From Elmis aenea (Eukaryota; Arthropoda; Insecta; Coleoptera; Elmidae): a stretch of DNA of 64,000 nt. Under the pieces are notes generated by a model. That model searched no databases. It saw nothing but the letters and a program-made list of their open reading frames with translations, and was not told the DNA's origin. Both the position numbers and the translations under genes were made by a program. The DNA is taken from NCBI GenBank assembly GCA_947652605.1, contig OX393581.1, positions 33,660,788-33,724,787 on the forward strand. The letters run 5' to 3'. Position 1 is the first letter of the stretch, and each line of letters starts with the position of its first letter. Below, one piece after another: positions 1 through 12,289 of this stretch.

Positions 1-355
1 TTTTGTTTTTATTTTTATATAGAAATTCATAATTTATAAAGTTGATGCAAAAAGGGTAAAATTAAATATACATTATAAAAAATTCGTAAGGAAAATATAA
101 AATAATAACTTTATTGTTTTTAATTTTTCAATTGTTCCAAAATTGCCGCTGTCTACCTTCATAGCCTACTCGAAAATATTGTCGAAAAATTATCAGTTTT
201 AGGTAGAAAACATGTTTAATGTTTTTAAAAGGCAATCAAATTTTCTACAAGACTTTGTAAAAACATATGGTGTTGTATTTAAGAAAATTAAGTTTTCGAT
301 GTTTAAAGTTTCACCATTTTGACCAAGCGTAAAAAAAAACACCCTGTATACTATT
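1..355. repeat. Right end of an interspersed repeat
   Basis: AT-rich DNA ending near 350 with ACACCCTGTATA. The same terminal string closes several complete foldback elements later in the window, so this is probably the right-hand remnant of such an element whose left end lies before the window. No coding potential was seen. The assignment rests only on the terminal motif. Confidence 0.35.
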
Positions 356-442
356 GTAAAATGCAGCTAGCTCAAAATGCTAATTAATCTATTGTCAATC
401 TAATTTTCAAACACAATTCTACTGCCTTTTCAAAGAACTTAA

Positions 443-673
443 CCTCTTCAGACCCCCTGTGCACATTATATTGTACACTGGTTTACTACTTCAATATTAG
501 ACTTAAAATATTAAAATTGTGACTGCAACCATGTATAAAGTGTGCTTTGAGCATATTCTTGTAAGAAAAGTAGTATACTATCTGCATCTTTTGGATTATA
601 TTCGAAGTATATGACATTTCGGTTGTGCATCGAATAGTTTTTGCTTTTGAAAAAAAAATTGGGTCTGAAGGGG
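443..673. mobile_element. piggyBac-type MITE with TTAA duplication
   Basis: A 231-bp element bounded by TTAA at 439-442 and 674-677. Its ends are inverted repeats: CCTCTTCAGACCC on the left and GGGTCTGAAGGGG on the right (one mismatch). An exact TTAA target duplication is the hallmark of piggyBac transposases. The element has no open frame, so it is non-autonomous and would have been moved in trans. Confidence 0.6.
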
Positions 674-821
674 TTAAATGTTAAATAAATTCGAAAGTGC
701 TGTATCGCTCAAAATGTTCATAAAAATGTAAATTTTACGAAAACGGTTGTCTTTAGACCCAAATAACAACATACATTTTTTAAAGTAAATTTTAAAAGGG
801 ATCCAAAAATGTAAAAATATA

Positions 822-1199
822 CAGGGTGTTCTATTTAAAATTTCAAAGTTTGAGTCCGTTTCCGGTTGAACCGGAAGTCGTATTGCAACCTCAATATTTT
901 CGTCTTAGTACTGTGCTGTGTGCTTCGGTGCAAAACAATCTAATGCGATGCTTATTAGCAAAAAGAAATTGGCGAAACTTACGAAACGAAATCTAGTAAT
1001 ATCAACTTTTGTTGCTGTAATAATAAAGGGCTTTCAGTTTTGGAATATGTTGGGATATATTTAGTTTTTTTTTTAATAACATCTGTACTAAGATTTTAAT
1101 TCTGCACATAATTATGCAACACTGCGCCAAATTAAACGACTTTCTGGTTCTTAAGACTAGGAAGATATTCATGTAAAGCCTCGAATTTGGTACACCCTG
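822..1199. mobile_element. Short element with CAGGGTGT/ACACCCTG ends
   Basis: A 378-bp interval beginning CAGGGTGT and ending ACACCCTG, with TA on each side (820-821, 1200-1201). The termini match the foldback elements elsewhere in the window, but the interior is not an obvious hairpin. It may be a non-foldback member of the same TA-targeting class (Tc1/mariner-like duplication), or two unrelated ends that happen to face each other. Confidence 0.4.
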
Positions 1200-1203
1200 T
1201 ACC

Positions 1204-2844
1204 TTCGACATCCTTTAAAAGTATTATTGTAAAGAATCCGTACAACTCCCAAGAACTTTATATTCTTTAAAAGCCGAAACAGTGTCTTGCAGTTCCTATT
1301 AATAAGGTTTATATTCTTATACATACCCCTAAACAGGATATCGTTAAAATCTGATTATCCTTAAGCAAGATTAGTGTTGCTAAAATCAATATTCACTTAA
1401 CTCTGCGGCCTTAGTTGTGAAGCTTCCCTCTTAGTTTCCTTCTTTACCCACACAAATACCCATACCACTCGGGACTTGCCTACTTGATAATATTTCACCA
1501 CTCGCAGCCTTTGCTGCTTCGAATACACCTGTGGGCACGGAATTGCGTTTTAATAAGTAAAAAACCCTGAAACGAAAGGATTATATATTTACCAGTCATT
1601 TCAAATAAATGAAGACAAAAGCGATCGGACACGGCCACATCAAAAGAAAAGCTAACATTTGACAAAGTTGTAGTGAGATCCAAGAACCTTAGATAACCGA
1701 ATTTAACGGCGCTTTTTGTGTCTCTATTGTGTGCGTAATGCCGCGGTATTATTTGAAACAATCGCCGAAGCAGGATTTAGAAGAAAAAATCCGATTTTGG
1801 TGGATCATTGTGGCCGGTTACGTGTATAGCCCAAGAAAACAAATGAATGTTACTAAAACGACCGTGTACAATTGGAAATACTTTGGTGTGTTTGTAATAT
1901 TTTCGGTAGATATTGCCTAAAAATTGTAGCAACTTATTATTGTAAGCGCTCAGTTAGTTAAGGGGATATCAAAAAGAAGAAGTAGGGTGCCTTAGAACTT
2001 AGATGGTACTTGCGTGTAAACTCTACGTTTCCGGGTAAAAGAGGGTGCGTTTTACTTTAGCATGTGATGAAGAGACCTCAGTCAGTAAAAAATAATTTTA
2101 AAATATTGTTTTTGCTGATAAACGGATAGTATGCAAACCCAGTAAAAGCGTCTACTAAACACAAGCACTTCACAGCTTAAGCATTAAAATGGTCTGCAAC
2201 ATTTTTACAAAAGTTGATACTATTTTATCAGGTAATTGTAATTTTTAAAAAAATTATGTTGTACATATTACACAGTACTGTAACTGCTAAAAAGTGGTAT
2301 CTCAATCGATCGTTCCCTCAAATTATCGTCTATTAGTATGTGTCGTTTATCTCTCTCTTACTGTCTTGAATAAATTCCATATAAAACAAGCAAAAATAAG
2401 ACCGCATCGATAGTTCCCCTATCCATCGTTTTACCGCATTATTCGTTTAGAATATCGGAGCTTCGTTTTACTGGATCGATCGTTAAAAAAAATACATTTT
2501 GCATAGTAAAATATAAATGCCACGTGTTACGGGTTCATGCGCTTGCTGCCGACGTTATCCTAGAAAATTGAAAAGCAAGATACTGAGTGAATTCTTCGAA
2601 TCGGCATCACATTTGATAAATACCGACACAGCAGAGCGCTCTCGTTGGCAATGGCCTAATGAACGCTAGCTTCAAACAGCCTATACACCTACTTGTGAAC
2701 ATGTATGTATTTCTGTACATGAGCAAAAAAAATGTTTTAATAATAGACATTATATATTTTAATGTTTTTTCCGTATTTTCCCGCATTTATCGTTTCGATA
2801 AGGGTTTTACTGCAATAACGTGCATACTGTAAAAACGCAAATTC
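1204..2844. other. Gene-free stretch
   Basis: AT-rich DNA with short chance open frames on both strands, including an 88-codon frame on the - strand around 1495-1761 and a 63-codon frame on the + strand around 1729-1920. Neither resembles a known family or ends at a convincing splice site. No further feature was recognised. Confidence 0.5.
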
Positions 2845-2852
2845 CACGTTAA

Positions 2853-3133
2853 GGTCACGTGGTTGTTCCGCTCGCGCGGAGACTGCTATAGGGGGGTTGA
2901 CCCCCTCTTCAGTCGTAAGAGGTACAGGGATAATGGGTAGAGATGTGGATAGTCAAGGATGGGCAAGGATAGGTGGAAGTACTGCCACAGCATTTGCCTT
3001 AACTATAGAGGAAACCACCTGAAACCTCTACAATGACAGTAGCCGACTGTCATTGACAGTCGGCTGGGAATCGAACCCAGGACCTCCCGATTACAAGTTA
3101 GGTTGTTTTACCAACCAGCCACCAAGCTCGGTG
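2853..3133 (-). mobile_element. tRNA-derived SINE
   Basis: Read on the - strand from 3133, the element opens with a tRNA-like head: an A-box-like TGGCTGGTTGG, a loop containing CTTGTAA, and a perfect B box GGTTCGATTCC. A body of about 200 bp unrelated to tRNA follows. It is flanked by an exact 8-bp direct repeat CACGTTAA at 2845-2852 and 3134-3141. The anticodon stem does not pair well and no acceptor stem closes, so this is a retroposed SINE with an RNA polymerase III promoter, not a functional tRNA gene. Confidence 0.75.
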
Positions 3134-3141
3134 CACGTTAA

Positions 3142-5270
3142 TATATATCTAATAATAATTAACAACTTTATTCTGAAATTCCAAATTCCCAGCAGTTTCA
3201 TTTATTGAACAAATTGGATTGAATCATTCCTTCCAAAGCAATAAAATTACGTCACGTGATAAGACACGAAAATATATATTTTTTTAATTCATGCTTAAAT
3301 TGGCATCTGTTCGAAATAACACAAAATGCTTGTTAAATGTTTTTTACTTGGAGATTGAAAGTGAAAACTTTCAAGTCGCTAGCATACTTAAATTAATTTT
3401 TATAGATAATCTTTCTCTGCCAATTTTGAACCAACTTATATGTTTTGTTACGTATCTTGTAACTTTATAAATTCATTTTCAATGGAATTATTGTAGTAAT
3501 CCTGTAATTTACTAGCTACTGCCATTTCTTGTTGATCTTATTTTCTTGCTCCTGATTATACAACAATTATATTAATTGCAATCGATCATTAAGTCCTATG
3601 CTCTGTTGATGTAGATATTATTAACATTCTATAATATCGGTAATAAAAGCTTGGGTTTTCAACTTCTGTAATTCATTATAATTATTATTTTACACGGCGG
3701 AAAAATGCAATTGCACATCTTGAGATGAATACGGTTTTTCTACTTATACAGTTGCTTCTTATAGGTATAGGAATTTTACTTCGGTTAACAAGATTCTCGT
3801 TTATTAAATGATTTGTTCATGCAAATGCAATTTACATAACCGACTTCGTCTGTTTTATTAAATCATTTGTTTTTGTCACGCTTGGATTGTTACGTCAAGG
3901 AAAACAGAAGGCTAGTAAGTAAGTTTTCTTACATTCATTAACAAAAATACGTTGTCGTGAATACTTATGTAATTGATTTTTTTAAATTAATTTGGAACTT
4001 TTTAAAAAGAATTTGAAAATCTGCAGTGACCAATGTTTTATAAAATATGCGACACTTGTTTTTTTGTACGGCTTAACCATTCAAGAATTATTTTGGCGAA
4101 ACAAGTACCTTTCTATGTAGTGAACTCGTGGTTGTATTAAGTTTTTAGCCGGAAGACCGTTTGATTTTAAAGATTACTCAGTAATAAATACAAAGTTGAT
4201 GTATTTTTACAACAAAAATATTTGTGCAGGTATCATCCTTATTTGCGCATTTATATGTTTTTTTTTTTTGTTAAAAAGGGGTTAGTTTAGACTTATTCGT
4301 AAAATATTTTAGTACATTTTTAAGTTAAGTAATAAATGTTCAACGAATTTTATGGGTAATTTGTGCTGAAATATTACCCCTTTAAAGCTTGAATGGGAAA
4401 CGCCGCTCGCGTTTGCTATGATATATAAACATATTTGTAGTTCTCTGGAGAGAGCAGCTAAGTGGATATTATTTATTCAATTTCGTTCATTTTCCTTCTC
4501 TCCACCGATAGTTTTGAAATTGGATTCCTAAGAACAGAATTGTCGGTAGACACGCCACGAATGGTTGCCAGAATAGAAATAACGTTAAAAAATTATTTAC
4601 ATTAGATAATGAACGCGTTAATGATAAAACAGTCTTAAACTAATTCCGGTTTTTTGTTACAATTCTTGTAATTGCCTCTTCTGCATTTAATATTCGTTGT
4701 ATAATATGACTCATTTCTGTTTTGCTTTCAAAATTAGTATCTTGAAATTTAAACGTACAAGATGTCACAAGACATAGTTTCAAAGTATTACCGTCAGTTG
4801 GTGTATTAATTTTACGTTAACTATTTTGCTCATATATGGCACGCGTGGTACCGCCAAAGTAATTTTGTAGCACGTTAGTATCAAGTTTAGCACATAAATG
4901 TTACTTAATACACCGTTTTCAGTATATCACAGAAATTTCGCGTTAATTTTCAGTAGTAATATAACAAGTGCATTGAAAATTATAGATTATTTGCAATGCA
5001 CGAGTTATATTTTGTCAGAAAATTTCCTTCACCTAACCTATCTGTCAAATTAAAATGTTGTTTAATTTAGATAAATTAAAGTATACCTACTACTTACTGC
5101 GATTGTTATTATTAATAGATCATTTATAACTAATTTTTAATTCAAGAATTATATTTTGATAAAAATTAATGAACCAAATAGTATTTAGGTACCTACATAC
5201 CATAATCTGTTATGTCAAATTTTACTGTACTGTCAGAGTGGTGTGTAAGAAGTGTGGTTTAATCTATATT
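3142..5270. other. Gene-free AT-rich stretch
   Basis: No open frame, RNA gene or clearly bounded repeat could be supported here. Composition is AT-rich and ordinary for the intergenic or intronic DNA of this window. Confidence 0.5.
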
Positions 5271-5274
5271 AAGG

Positions 5275-5622
5275 TAACGTTATTGGTCGCCGATATCTGT
5301 CAAAAAATTATCAAGACCAAAATACCTTGTTCCCTCTCCAAATTTATATTTTCCACCAATCAAAAACTCAGATTTCTTAGAAACGATCAATAAACGCATG
5401 AAAATCTGTTAATTGCGAAAAGTAAATTATCAGTGTATGATTATTTTTATTGGCCGTTTAAAGGAAATCTGAGTTTGTTATTGGTCGAAAACGCAAATAT
5501 GACAGGAGAATCAACTCCTGGCAGAGGAATGTAAAATTATTACCGTGTAATATTGCTCCTATTGGTAGTCTCTAAAAGATTTAAGATTAGTGATTGGTTG
5601 AAAACGCAAATTTGACAGGTGT
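5275..5622. repeat. Direct repeats with inverted-CCAAT motifs
   Basis: A block of about 27 bp starting ATTGGT and running through GAAAACGCAAAT to TGACAGG occurs near 5479-5506 and again near 5592-5619, with two or three differences. A weaker relative containing ATTGGTCG and CTGTCAA lies near 5282. ATTGG is the complement of the CCAAT box. This could be part of a promoter or simply a decayed repeat; no gene start follows within recognisable distance. Confidence 0.35.
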
Positions 5623-5845
5623 AAGGAATTTTCACATGAATACGATCCGCCATTGTTTCATAGCAGTGAGTGACACAGTAATCAACTTGAAAAAAGTTTC
5701 TTTGCCATCAATATGTACCAAGAAGACTCGGCTAATAGACTTTATAGATTTAAAATGAGCCTGAGCACTAAATATAACCCCAAAGTAAAATGTCGTTAGC
5801 GACTCTAATTTATTTCTTTAAAGGCTAGTAAAAAATATTATTCTC

Positions 5846-5962
5846 GGCCGGCTGCACAAAGCTCCGTCAAAATTTAAGGTGTCGTTTACTAACAAGGGAG
5901 CGACAACATATCGTGACCTTCCCTGGTAAGCGTCGTTTTAATTTTTACAGTGGAGCTTGGTG
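5846..5962. mobile_element. Small MITE, TGCACAAAGCTCC ends
   Basis: The left end GGCTGCACAAAGCTCC is approximately complementary to the right end GGAGCTTGGTGTGG, giving an imperfect hairpin of about 115 bp. The TGCACAAAG string recurs at the edge of other small elements near 20309 and 45904, suggesting one loose family. No coding capacity. Confidence 0.4.
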
Positions 5963-7156
5963 TGGAAACTGTAGGAAAGCGCAAATATTTACATTGTTCA
6001 ATAAATATGTTAATTAATGTATTTTGTAATGTTGATAGGGTAATAATATTTGCTTATAATATACACCGTTTGTTTGTGATGATAATAAATTGAAAATAAT
6101 ACAGCTTTTAACGTTTTCTAAACAATAATTTCATGGAATTCATATATTCATTCTGTCACTCCCCTGAGTATGCTTGGTTCAAAGAAAGTTACTAAAACCA
6201 TGAAAGCCATTAATTAGTATTTCCTCGATTTTGTACTCACTTTTTTTTAAATTCTTTCTATAAAGCGTTGTCATTACTTTTAACTAGTTATAGTGTTTTA
6301 AGTACGTCCACTTTCTTTGGTCAATTTTAATTAGCGTTCCAATTAACGTGTGTAATATGTTTTAATCCTACAAAGGCTTCGCATATATGAAATTTTGTTT
6401 GATGTGATTTGCATTTGAAACATATTTTATAAAAACCTGTGAAACTGGATTAAACTCGCTTCGGTATATAACGAAGATGACAGTAAAAGCAAACCCTTAA
6501 AAACTTTAAAACCACAAAATCGAAATAATTTATCTATTATACAGTTCGATGCATCCCGGAGATTATGATCTGTAAATCTGGGACGGTTCCTTGAGACTCG
6601 CTTAATTCCGGTAGATCCTGAAGCAATCTTGGGGTCTTTAGGTTGATTTCCGGTTGTCGTGGCAACTGGTCTCTGTATCTAAAGCTTTTTCTTGGATGTT
6701 TGCTATTTTCTCCGTGTAATACTCGACGATCTTAGTCTCATATATTTTCAAGCGTCTTATAAAAACTGTATCTTTTCCCCATCAAGGAATATGTTTTCAA
6801 AGCCTCTACGTTGCCGTAGCAATACAGGTATCGGGTTTTTTAAAACTATATGTTACTAAAGTTTTTAAAGAGACGAAACTTATTTAAACTGAAAGATAAA
6901 AGGACAGGATAAGATATCAGGTTGTTTTGTTTATATTATGTGTACAAACTAATATATGCTATAATATAAACCAGGATATGAAATATAAAAAAAATAATAC
7001 GTAAACGTTAGTCGAACGTCTAAAATTTTATTTGCCCCTCTACAGCATTAAAAAAAAACCTTAATTTTGATCCAGCGGTAAATTTATAAATTAAAAACTT
7101 GCATATGTCACTTCAGGCATTCTAGTTAACGTCAACATTACGTTCAGTTAGATTTA
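5963..7156. other. Gene-free stretch
   Basis: AT-rich DNA in which no gene or bounded repeat could be supported. Confidence 0.5.
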
Positions 7157-7574
7157 CAGTGTTTCCCAAAGTGTGGTACGCGTACCACATGGGTACGGAA
7201 AGAGTTTTTTGGGGGTACGCGATTATAATGAATGTTATTTATAATATAACTTTTTTATTCTTAAGGCTTTCGCGGCCGTTATCCATAATACAATCTTGGT
7301 TTCCGGGTTTGGAACCGCGTCTTCTATATTTAGAAGTAGTTGACGTTTCGACCATTGTGTCTTGGTCTTTTTCAAAACGACTAATTTGTGAGGGATGTTG
7401 CTGGGTTTATATATCCAGATTGTATTAATATAACTTTTATTTACTTTATTTGTATTTTATTATAAATAAATTTTATTTTTCGTTTACTATATTAAATTTT
7501 TTTTAACGAGGGGTACTCAGTGTTACGAAAACTATAGAAGGGGTACACAGATGTCGAAAGTTTGGGAAACACTG
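7157..7574. mobile_element. hAT-like MITE, CAGTGTTTCCCAAA ends
   Basis: A 418-bp element with a left end CAGTGTTTCCCAAA and an inverted right end TTTGGGAAACACTG. CAGTG-type termini of this length are typical of hAT-superfamily non-autonomous elements. GGGGTAC motifs repeat inside both arms. The flanking 8-bp target sites no longer match, so the insertion is old or the edges are slightly off. An 89-codon chance frame inside (7159-7428) is not considered a gene. Confidence 0.6.
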
Positions 7575-8004
7575 AGCTAGAAGATACCTAAATATAATAA
7601 TATTTGTTTAAAAAATTTGGTAATTACAAATTTTATAGTAATCGAATTGGATAAGTTGTAGACATAAGCTACATTTTCGTATAAATAAAATATTTCTTTA
7701 TCACCGTTCTTCTTTGTTTTTTATGTTTAAATGTTTAATTTCTAAAATTTTGATCTTTCTTTTCTGTTATTAATTTAAGATATCAATTTGAAAATATTAA
7801 TATGCAGCGTTGTATTTAGCACTTTAATTTAGTATTTTATTTTAAAAGTATAACATTTCGGTTGTAAAAAATATAGAATATTTAAAAAATTGTTATGTCG
7901 ATTTGCAAAGCTGCAAAATTTATCAAAAACCAACCTTAAAATAGTGTAAATTACTGGATTTTTAGTTTTAAGCTAATAATTTAATTAATCAATCAAGAAC
8001 TTAG

Positions 8005-8853
8005 TAGGGGAACGTGGGGGGCAGAATGGGATATTTAACGTTTTAGGAATTATTTATATCTTATATAAAATAAAGAACTTGAAACGATTTTCGGATAACA
8101 ATTTAGTAATAACAATTTAGAAATATAAAAGTTGTAAGAAATACATGAAATTTGCCTTCTTTTACCCAGTTTTTCCCTAAAGATGGGGTACTTTTTTTAA
8201 GTAATATAATGTGAAATACAACTTTTTCTCAAATGTGTCTTCATCCCTTTCAAGCTTCGCACAAGAGTTGTGAACCCATTTTAGCCAATAGAAACATCTA
8301 ATCCATCCTTGTTTAGGATAATCTTGACAATATAGGCATTCATCTTTTTTAACACTTTGTTCTCCGTTGCTTCATGATGGAGTTATGGTACGATTTTTGA
8401 GATTAAATCTACAGGTTTTACTAACTTTGGTGGGTGCTTTTTTTTTAAGCCATACACACGGAGCATAAGGGCGTAGTACCCCGTTTTGCCCCAGTCCGTC
8501 CTGACCCTTGGTTTCAATTTTAGCTAATACAATGGCGGAAAAATTCTGATATGAAACTCAATGGCAAAGACGGAATTAGGGACTAATGAACTACTCTAAT
8601 ATCACAGTATACTAATATAGTATCTAAATGTAGCCCAGTTTTACCTACATGCAATGGAAGATGTATCTAGTATTGTAAAATCACCACAAAATATAACAAC
8701 GCACAAATATTTGTTGTTTTGTTGTTTTACAGTAGTAGAACACCCTGTATTAACATAGTTCTAAATAGTTCCGGAAAATTGCGCCACTACCGGGCAAAAT
8801 AAAGGCTGAACCTAGTTGTGCCCCACTACCCCGTCTTGTACCATGTTCCCTTA
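8005..8853. mobile_element. Degenerate repeat with TAGGGGAACGTGG ends
   Basis: The left edge TAGGGGAACGTGG and the right edge CCATGTTCCCTTA are inverted repeats of 13 bp with two mismatches. Both edges adjoin G/C-rich strings resembling GGGGCA..TGGGG. An internal ACACCCTGTA near 8750 looks like the end of another inserted repeat. No open frame. Confidence 0.4.
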
Positions 8854-10207
8854 GGTATTTAATATCGTTTTTGGTTTTATTGTAATTAAAACAACGCAAC
8901 GAAATTTTCACCCAACCGGTCTATTCAACAAAAACTTTCCTCTCAAATGGTTTTATAATAAATCTAATTATTATCCTTTATTTTTGAACAATGAATCTTT
9001 AAGCAAAGGCGTGTTATTTTTCGTCTAATGACCAAGTCTTTATGCTTTTATATCCTCGTTATACCTCAAAAAAGTCTTCATTAATTTTTCATGAAGTTTG
9101 TGCTTAGTATGCAGTGCGCACCCAAATATTCCACTTTTAATTGTTCACATAAAAGGGCGGCACAACCTCTAAAATTATTTCATTGTAATGCTGTTCAGGC
9201 CACAACTCGCGTGACCCCGTTTCACATCATTACAATTATTAATTAAGATAAAATAAATAAACAAAAGGGTTTTTTTTTTAATCTTCAGAGGCCTTCAAGC
9301 GCTTTAAATGTGTTTTATGAGCTTTAAACGTGTTAAAACACTTTAAAATTAAACGCTGATTATTTTACATCTTACGACTTTTTCGCAGCTTTTGGTAACT
9401 TAATTTTTGTGCTTAAAAAGACTATTAACTTATTAATTTCATGTCATTAACATAGGAAATTTATGTATTGCTAAAGTCAAAGTTTGGAAATAATATAGTT
9501 TATCATATGCGCAATGTGTCTACTCAAAAAACTAACCATGTCTTTTCAATTAAAGCAAGATTCAAGCACCACATTTTCTGGCTTCTTCAATATTGTTGCT
9601 TCACTCGGTATTTTTACCACGGCATGTATACCTTGGTGATCGCAGCTGTATAAATTCGAAACATTTAGAACGTTGTTTTCAAAATTCATTTAAATTATTT
9701 TTTATTAACTGTCCTTTTACTATAAAAGGACTTAATATTATTTTATACAATCGATCGTGTCGTAAGGTGATTTTTTTCGGGGGGGGGGGGGGGAGTAATT
9801 TGGAACTTCTGTAAGTTGACTATCTCCTTTTTATTGGCGATACCGGAACAAAACGATCATATCCTAGTTTTATCAAGCAGACAAAAACTCTAAAAATTTC
9901 TGCTAACGGAGACTATGAAAAATTTAAATTGTTAAGCGATGTTTCACCATGACAATGCACATACTCAGTGTACAAGTCTTGCTCGTTTGTTGCTTTATCA
10001 AAAGATGTTTAATTTACTAGTCTCTTTTTGCCTATATTGGCAAACACGATTGAACCTCGGTAAAGACCAATGGAGTAGTTATTTTCTTATCTGTTGAGAA
10101 AATATCCTTATTTTTTATTTATTTGCTATTTTTCGGCTATTTTCCACATTTATTGGAATTCAGTATTGTTACGCTAATATTTTATCTAAATTTAAATATT
10201 TCGGGTC
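8854..10207. other. Gene-free stretch with a poly-G run
   Basis: No gene recognised. A run of 15 consecutive G lies at 9779-9793, flanked by T-rich DNA; such runs are prone to sequencing and assembly length errors. Short open frames across it are chance. Confidence 0.5.
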
Positions 10208-11490
10208 ACTTCCGAAAGAGTCCCCTGTTATAAGAAGATGAAAATGGTATATCTATATCGTGGAACTCGAAAAGAAGATTCTAATGGTGGTTGTCTTTTT
10301 TTGAGGAGATATTTGACGTTAAATATGCGAAAGTTACAGGGCCGCCATGTTCTTTCCACTGCGTGTGCTTATTGCCTCCACATGAAGAGCACACATGTTC
10401 ATCTCGGGAAATTCCCATACGCGAAATTGATTGCTTCTGGTTAATTCTACAATTACATATCTATTTATCAAGTCTGAATAATAAAATACTAGAAATATTA
10501 GGTAACAAAGTGTCAATTTAAAAATATAATTACCGATACACTTCATAGGAAGCTCTATAGTTAATGTACTTTTTAACGTTTATCTGGGAATGACGTTTAG
10601 GGGTGACATGGTGTGATACTCAAAGAGAAGAAGCACAATGAGGAGATCTATTCGGAGACGACTATGTCGTGGCGGCATCACTTCCGAAAATTTAGATATG
10701 CATCTCAGTTTTTGTGGATGAGAGATTGTGAACAAAAAAAAACGATTAACTTGAAAACACTATATCTGATATTGTAACTTCTGTTCAGGGCAATAAAAAG
10801 GAAAATTGTAACCACCGCCATTACTAACTTCTGCTGGCGGAAAAGTGACAAATCAAAAATAGGAATATTTCAGTTTAACGAAAAAACGTTATCATAAAAC
10901 TTAAAATTTAAATGGCTTAGAATCTGTGAACGTTTGAGACAAAACCTTGGACATTTATTTGGATTAAACTATACAAAAAAAAATATTGCTATTGCCCTTT
11001 GTATTAAACCTTTCTATCCATTATTCATTAATTAAAAACAAACTTTAATCCTCCTTTAACCCGACCCTTTATTACTGATCTTAACAGAGTTATATTGGAT
11101 ATTTTTTATCGTAGCATTCGTTTGTTACCAAAGTGCAGTTGAACTACCAAGACGCTATGACGGTTGCCGATTCTTGAACATTTAACATCAAATATCTCCT
11201 CAACGATGGAGTTTCGCAAAAAAAGACTACCACCATTACAATTCTCTTGTTGGATATTTGTTAACTTAGCATTCGTTTATTACGCGAAAATAACCGAAGT
11301 ACGCTTGAACTACCAAAACGCTATTACAGTTGCCGATTCTTGACGATTTAATATTAAATATTTATATCCTCACCGGTGGATTTCCGCAAAAAAAAGACCA
11401 CCACCATTAGAATTTAGAATCCTCTCTAAGTTCTAAAATATTTGTCATTGTTATCATCATATACATAGAACAGGGGACCCTTTCGGAAGT
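10208..11490. mobile_element. Foldback element of 1.28 kb with internal repeats
   Basis: Terminal inverted repeats begin ACTTCCGAAAGAGTCCCC on the left and end GGGGACCCTTTCGGAAGT on the right (one mismatch). The right arm holds two direct copies of a block of about 95 bp (near 11148-11243 and 11320-11415) containing GTTGCCGATTCTTGA and CCACCATTA. An inverted relative lies near 10278-10325 in the left arm. No transposase frame was seen. The superfamily is undetermined because no clear target duplication could be read. Confidence 0.55.
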
Positions 11491-12067
11491 ATAGCCAAAT
11501 ATTTAAAGTTGATACAATAAAGTTTATTAAACTCCGTTCGAATATATAAGTACAAGACTACAAAGCAGGTTGCTGTGACTGCGCAATAAGCATCATGCAC
11601 TTCTTGTCGAAACGCCATAGTGCTGAATCAGGGTAAACAGGAATAGAAATATTTATTTGAATGCGATGATAATCAGTCAGCAGTTAACTTATAGCTGGCC
11701 GTTTAACAACACACGGGTGATGACAAAATGTACCCTGGTCCAGCAAGCTACTTTTCTTTAAATTGATATGGAAAAATTCTCCCAAGTATTCGACTGTTCA
11801 TCATTATGTTTTCTTACAATAAATCTGCTCAAGTTCATGATTACTCTATTATTTAGCAAATTCATCGATTTCGAGCTACACCCCCAAGAGCACGTTGTCT
11901 TTAAGGACCAACACTTAAATCCTTCGTGACAGTCGTGGCTATCTAGTTTTTTATTCATCTTTGTAAACTTCAAACTTTTTTTTAACATTTAAAAAGTAAA
12001 ACAACATGTAAGCACACGCAAAAAGAAGGGGCGGCACATTTAGTTTGAGGTAATGACGTATACTAGA
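11491..12067. other. Gene-free stretch
   Basis: No supported gene. A 76-codon - strand frame (11758-11988) has no recognisable domain and is treated as chance. Confidence 0.45.
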
Positions 12068-12289
12068 CAGTGGTTCTTAACCTTTTAGTAGTCGCGGCCC
12101 CCTGAATATCCTAAAATATTTTGGCGGCCCCTAGTTTGTAGTAAAAAAAATATTACGATTTATTTAAGAAGATATCTTCAAGTAAAATAAGGAGAAAAAA
12201 GTAAAAACATTTTATAAATTTTTCGCGGCCCCACTCAAAATCTTTCACGGCCCCCCAGGAGGCCGCGGCCCCCAGGTTAAGAATCGCTG
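12068..12289. mobile_element. hAT-like MITE, CAGTGGTTCTTAACC ends
   Basis: A 222-bp element starting CAGTGGTTCTTAACC and ending GGTTAAGAATCGCTG, which is the inverted repeat with two mismatches. The interior carries several GCGGCCCC strings near both ends. These termini are characteristic of hAT-superfamily MITEs. Flanking 8-mers do not match. Confidence 0.65.

Noticed and set aside
1495..1920. Overlapping frames at 1.5-1.9 kb as the missing first Shank exon
   Set aside because: The translations do not contain the conserved SPN beginning, and no phase-0 donor with appropriate preceding residues was found.
3055..3135. Functional tRNA gene on the - strand
   Set aside because: The A and B boxes are good, but the anticodon stem is mismatched, there is no closing acceptor stem, and a non-tRNA body plus target duplications follow; it is a SINE head.
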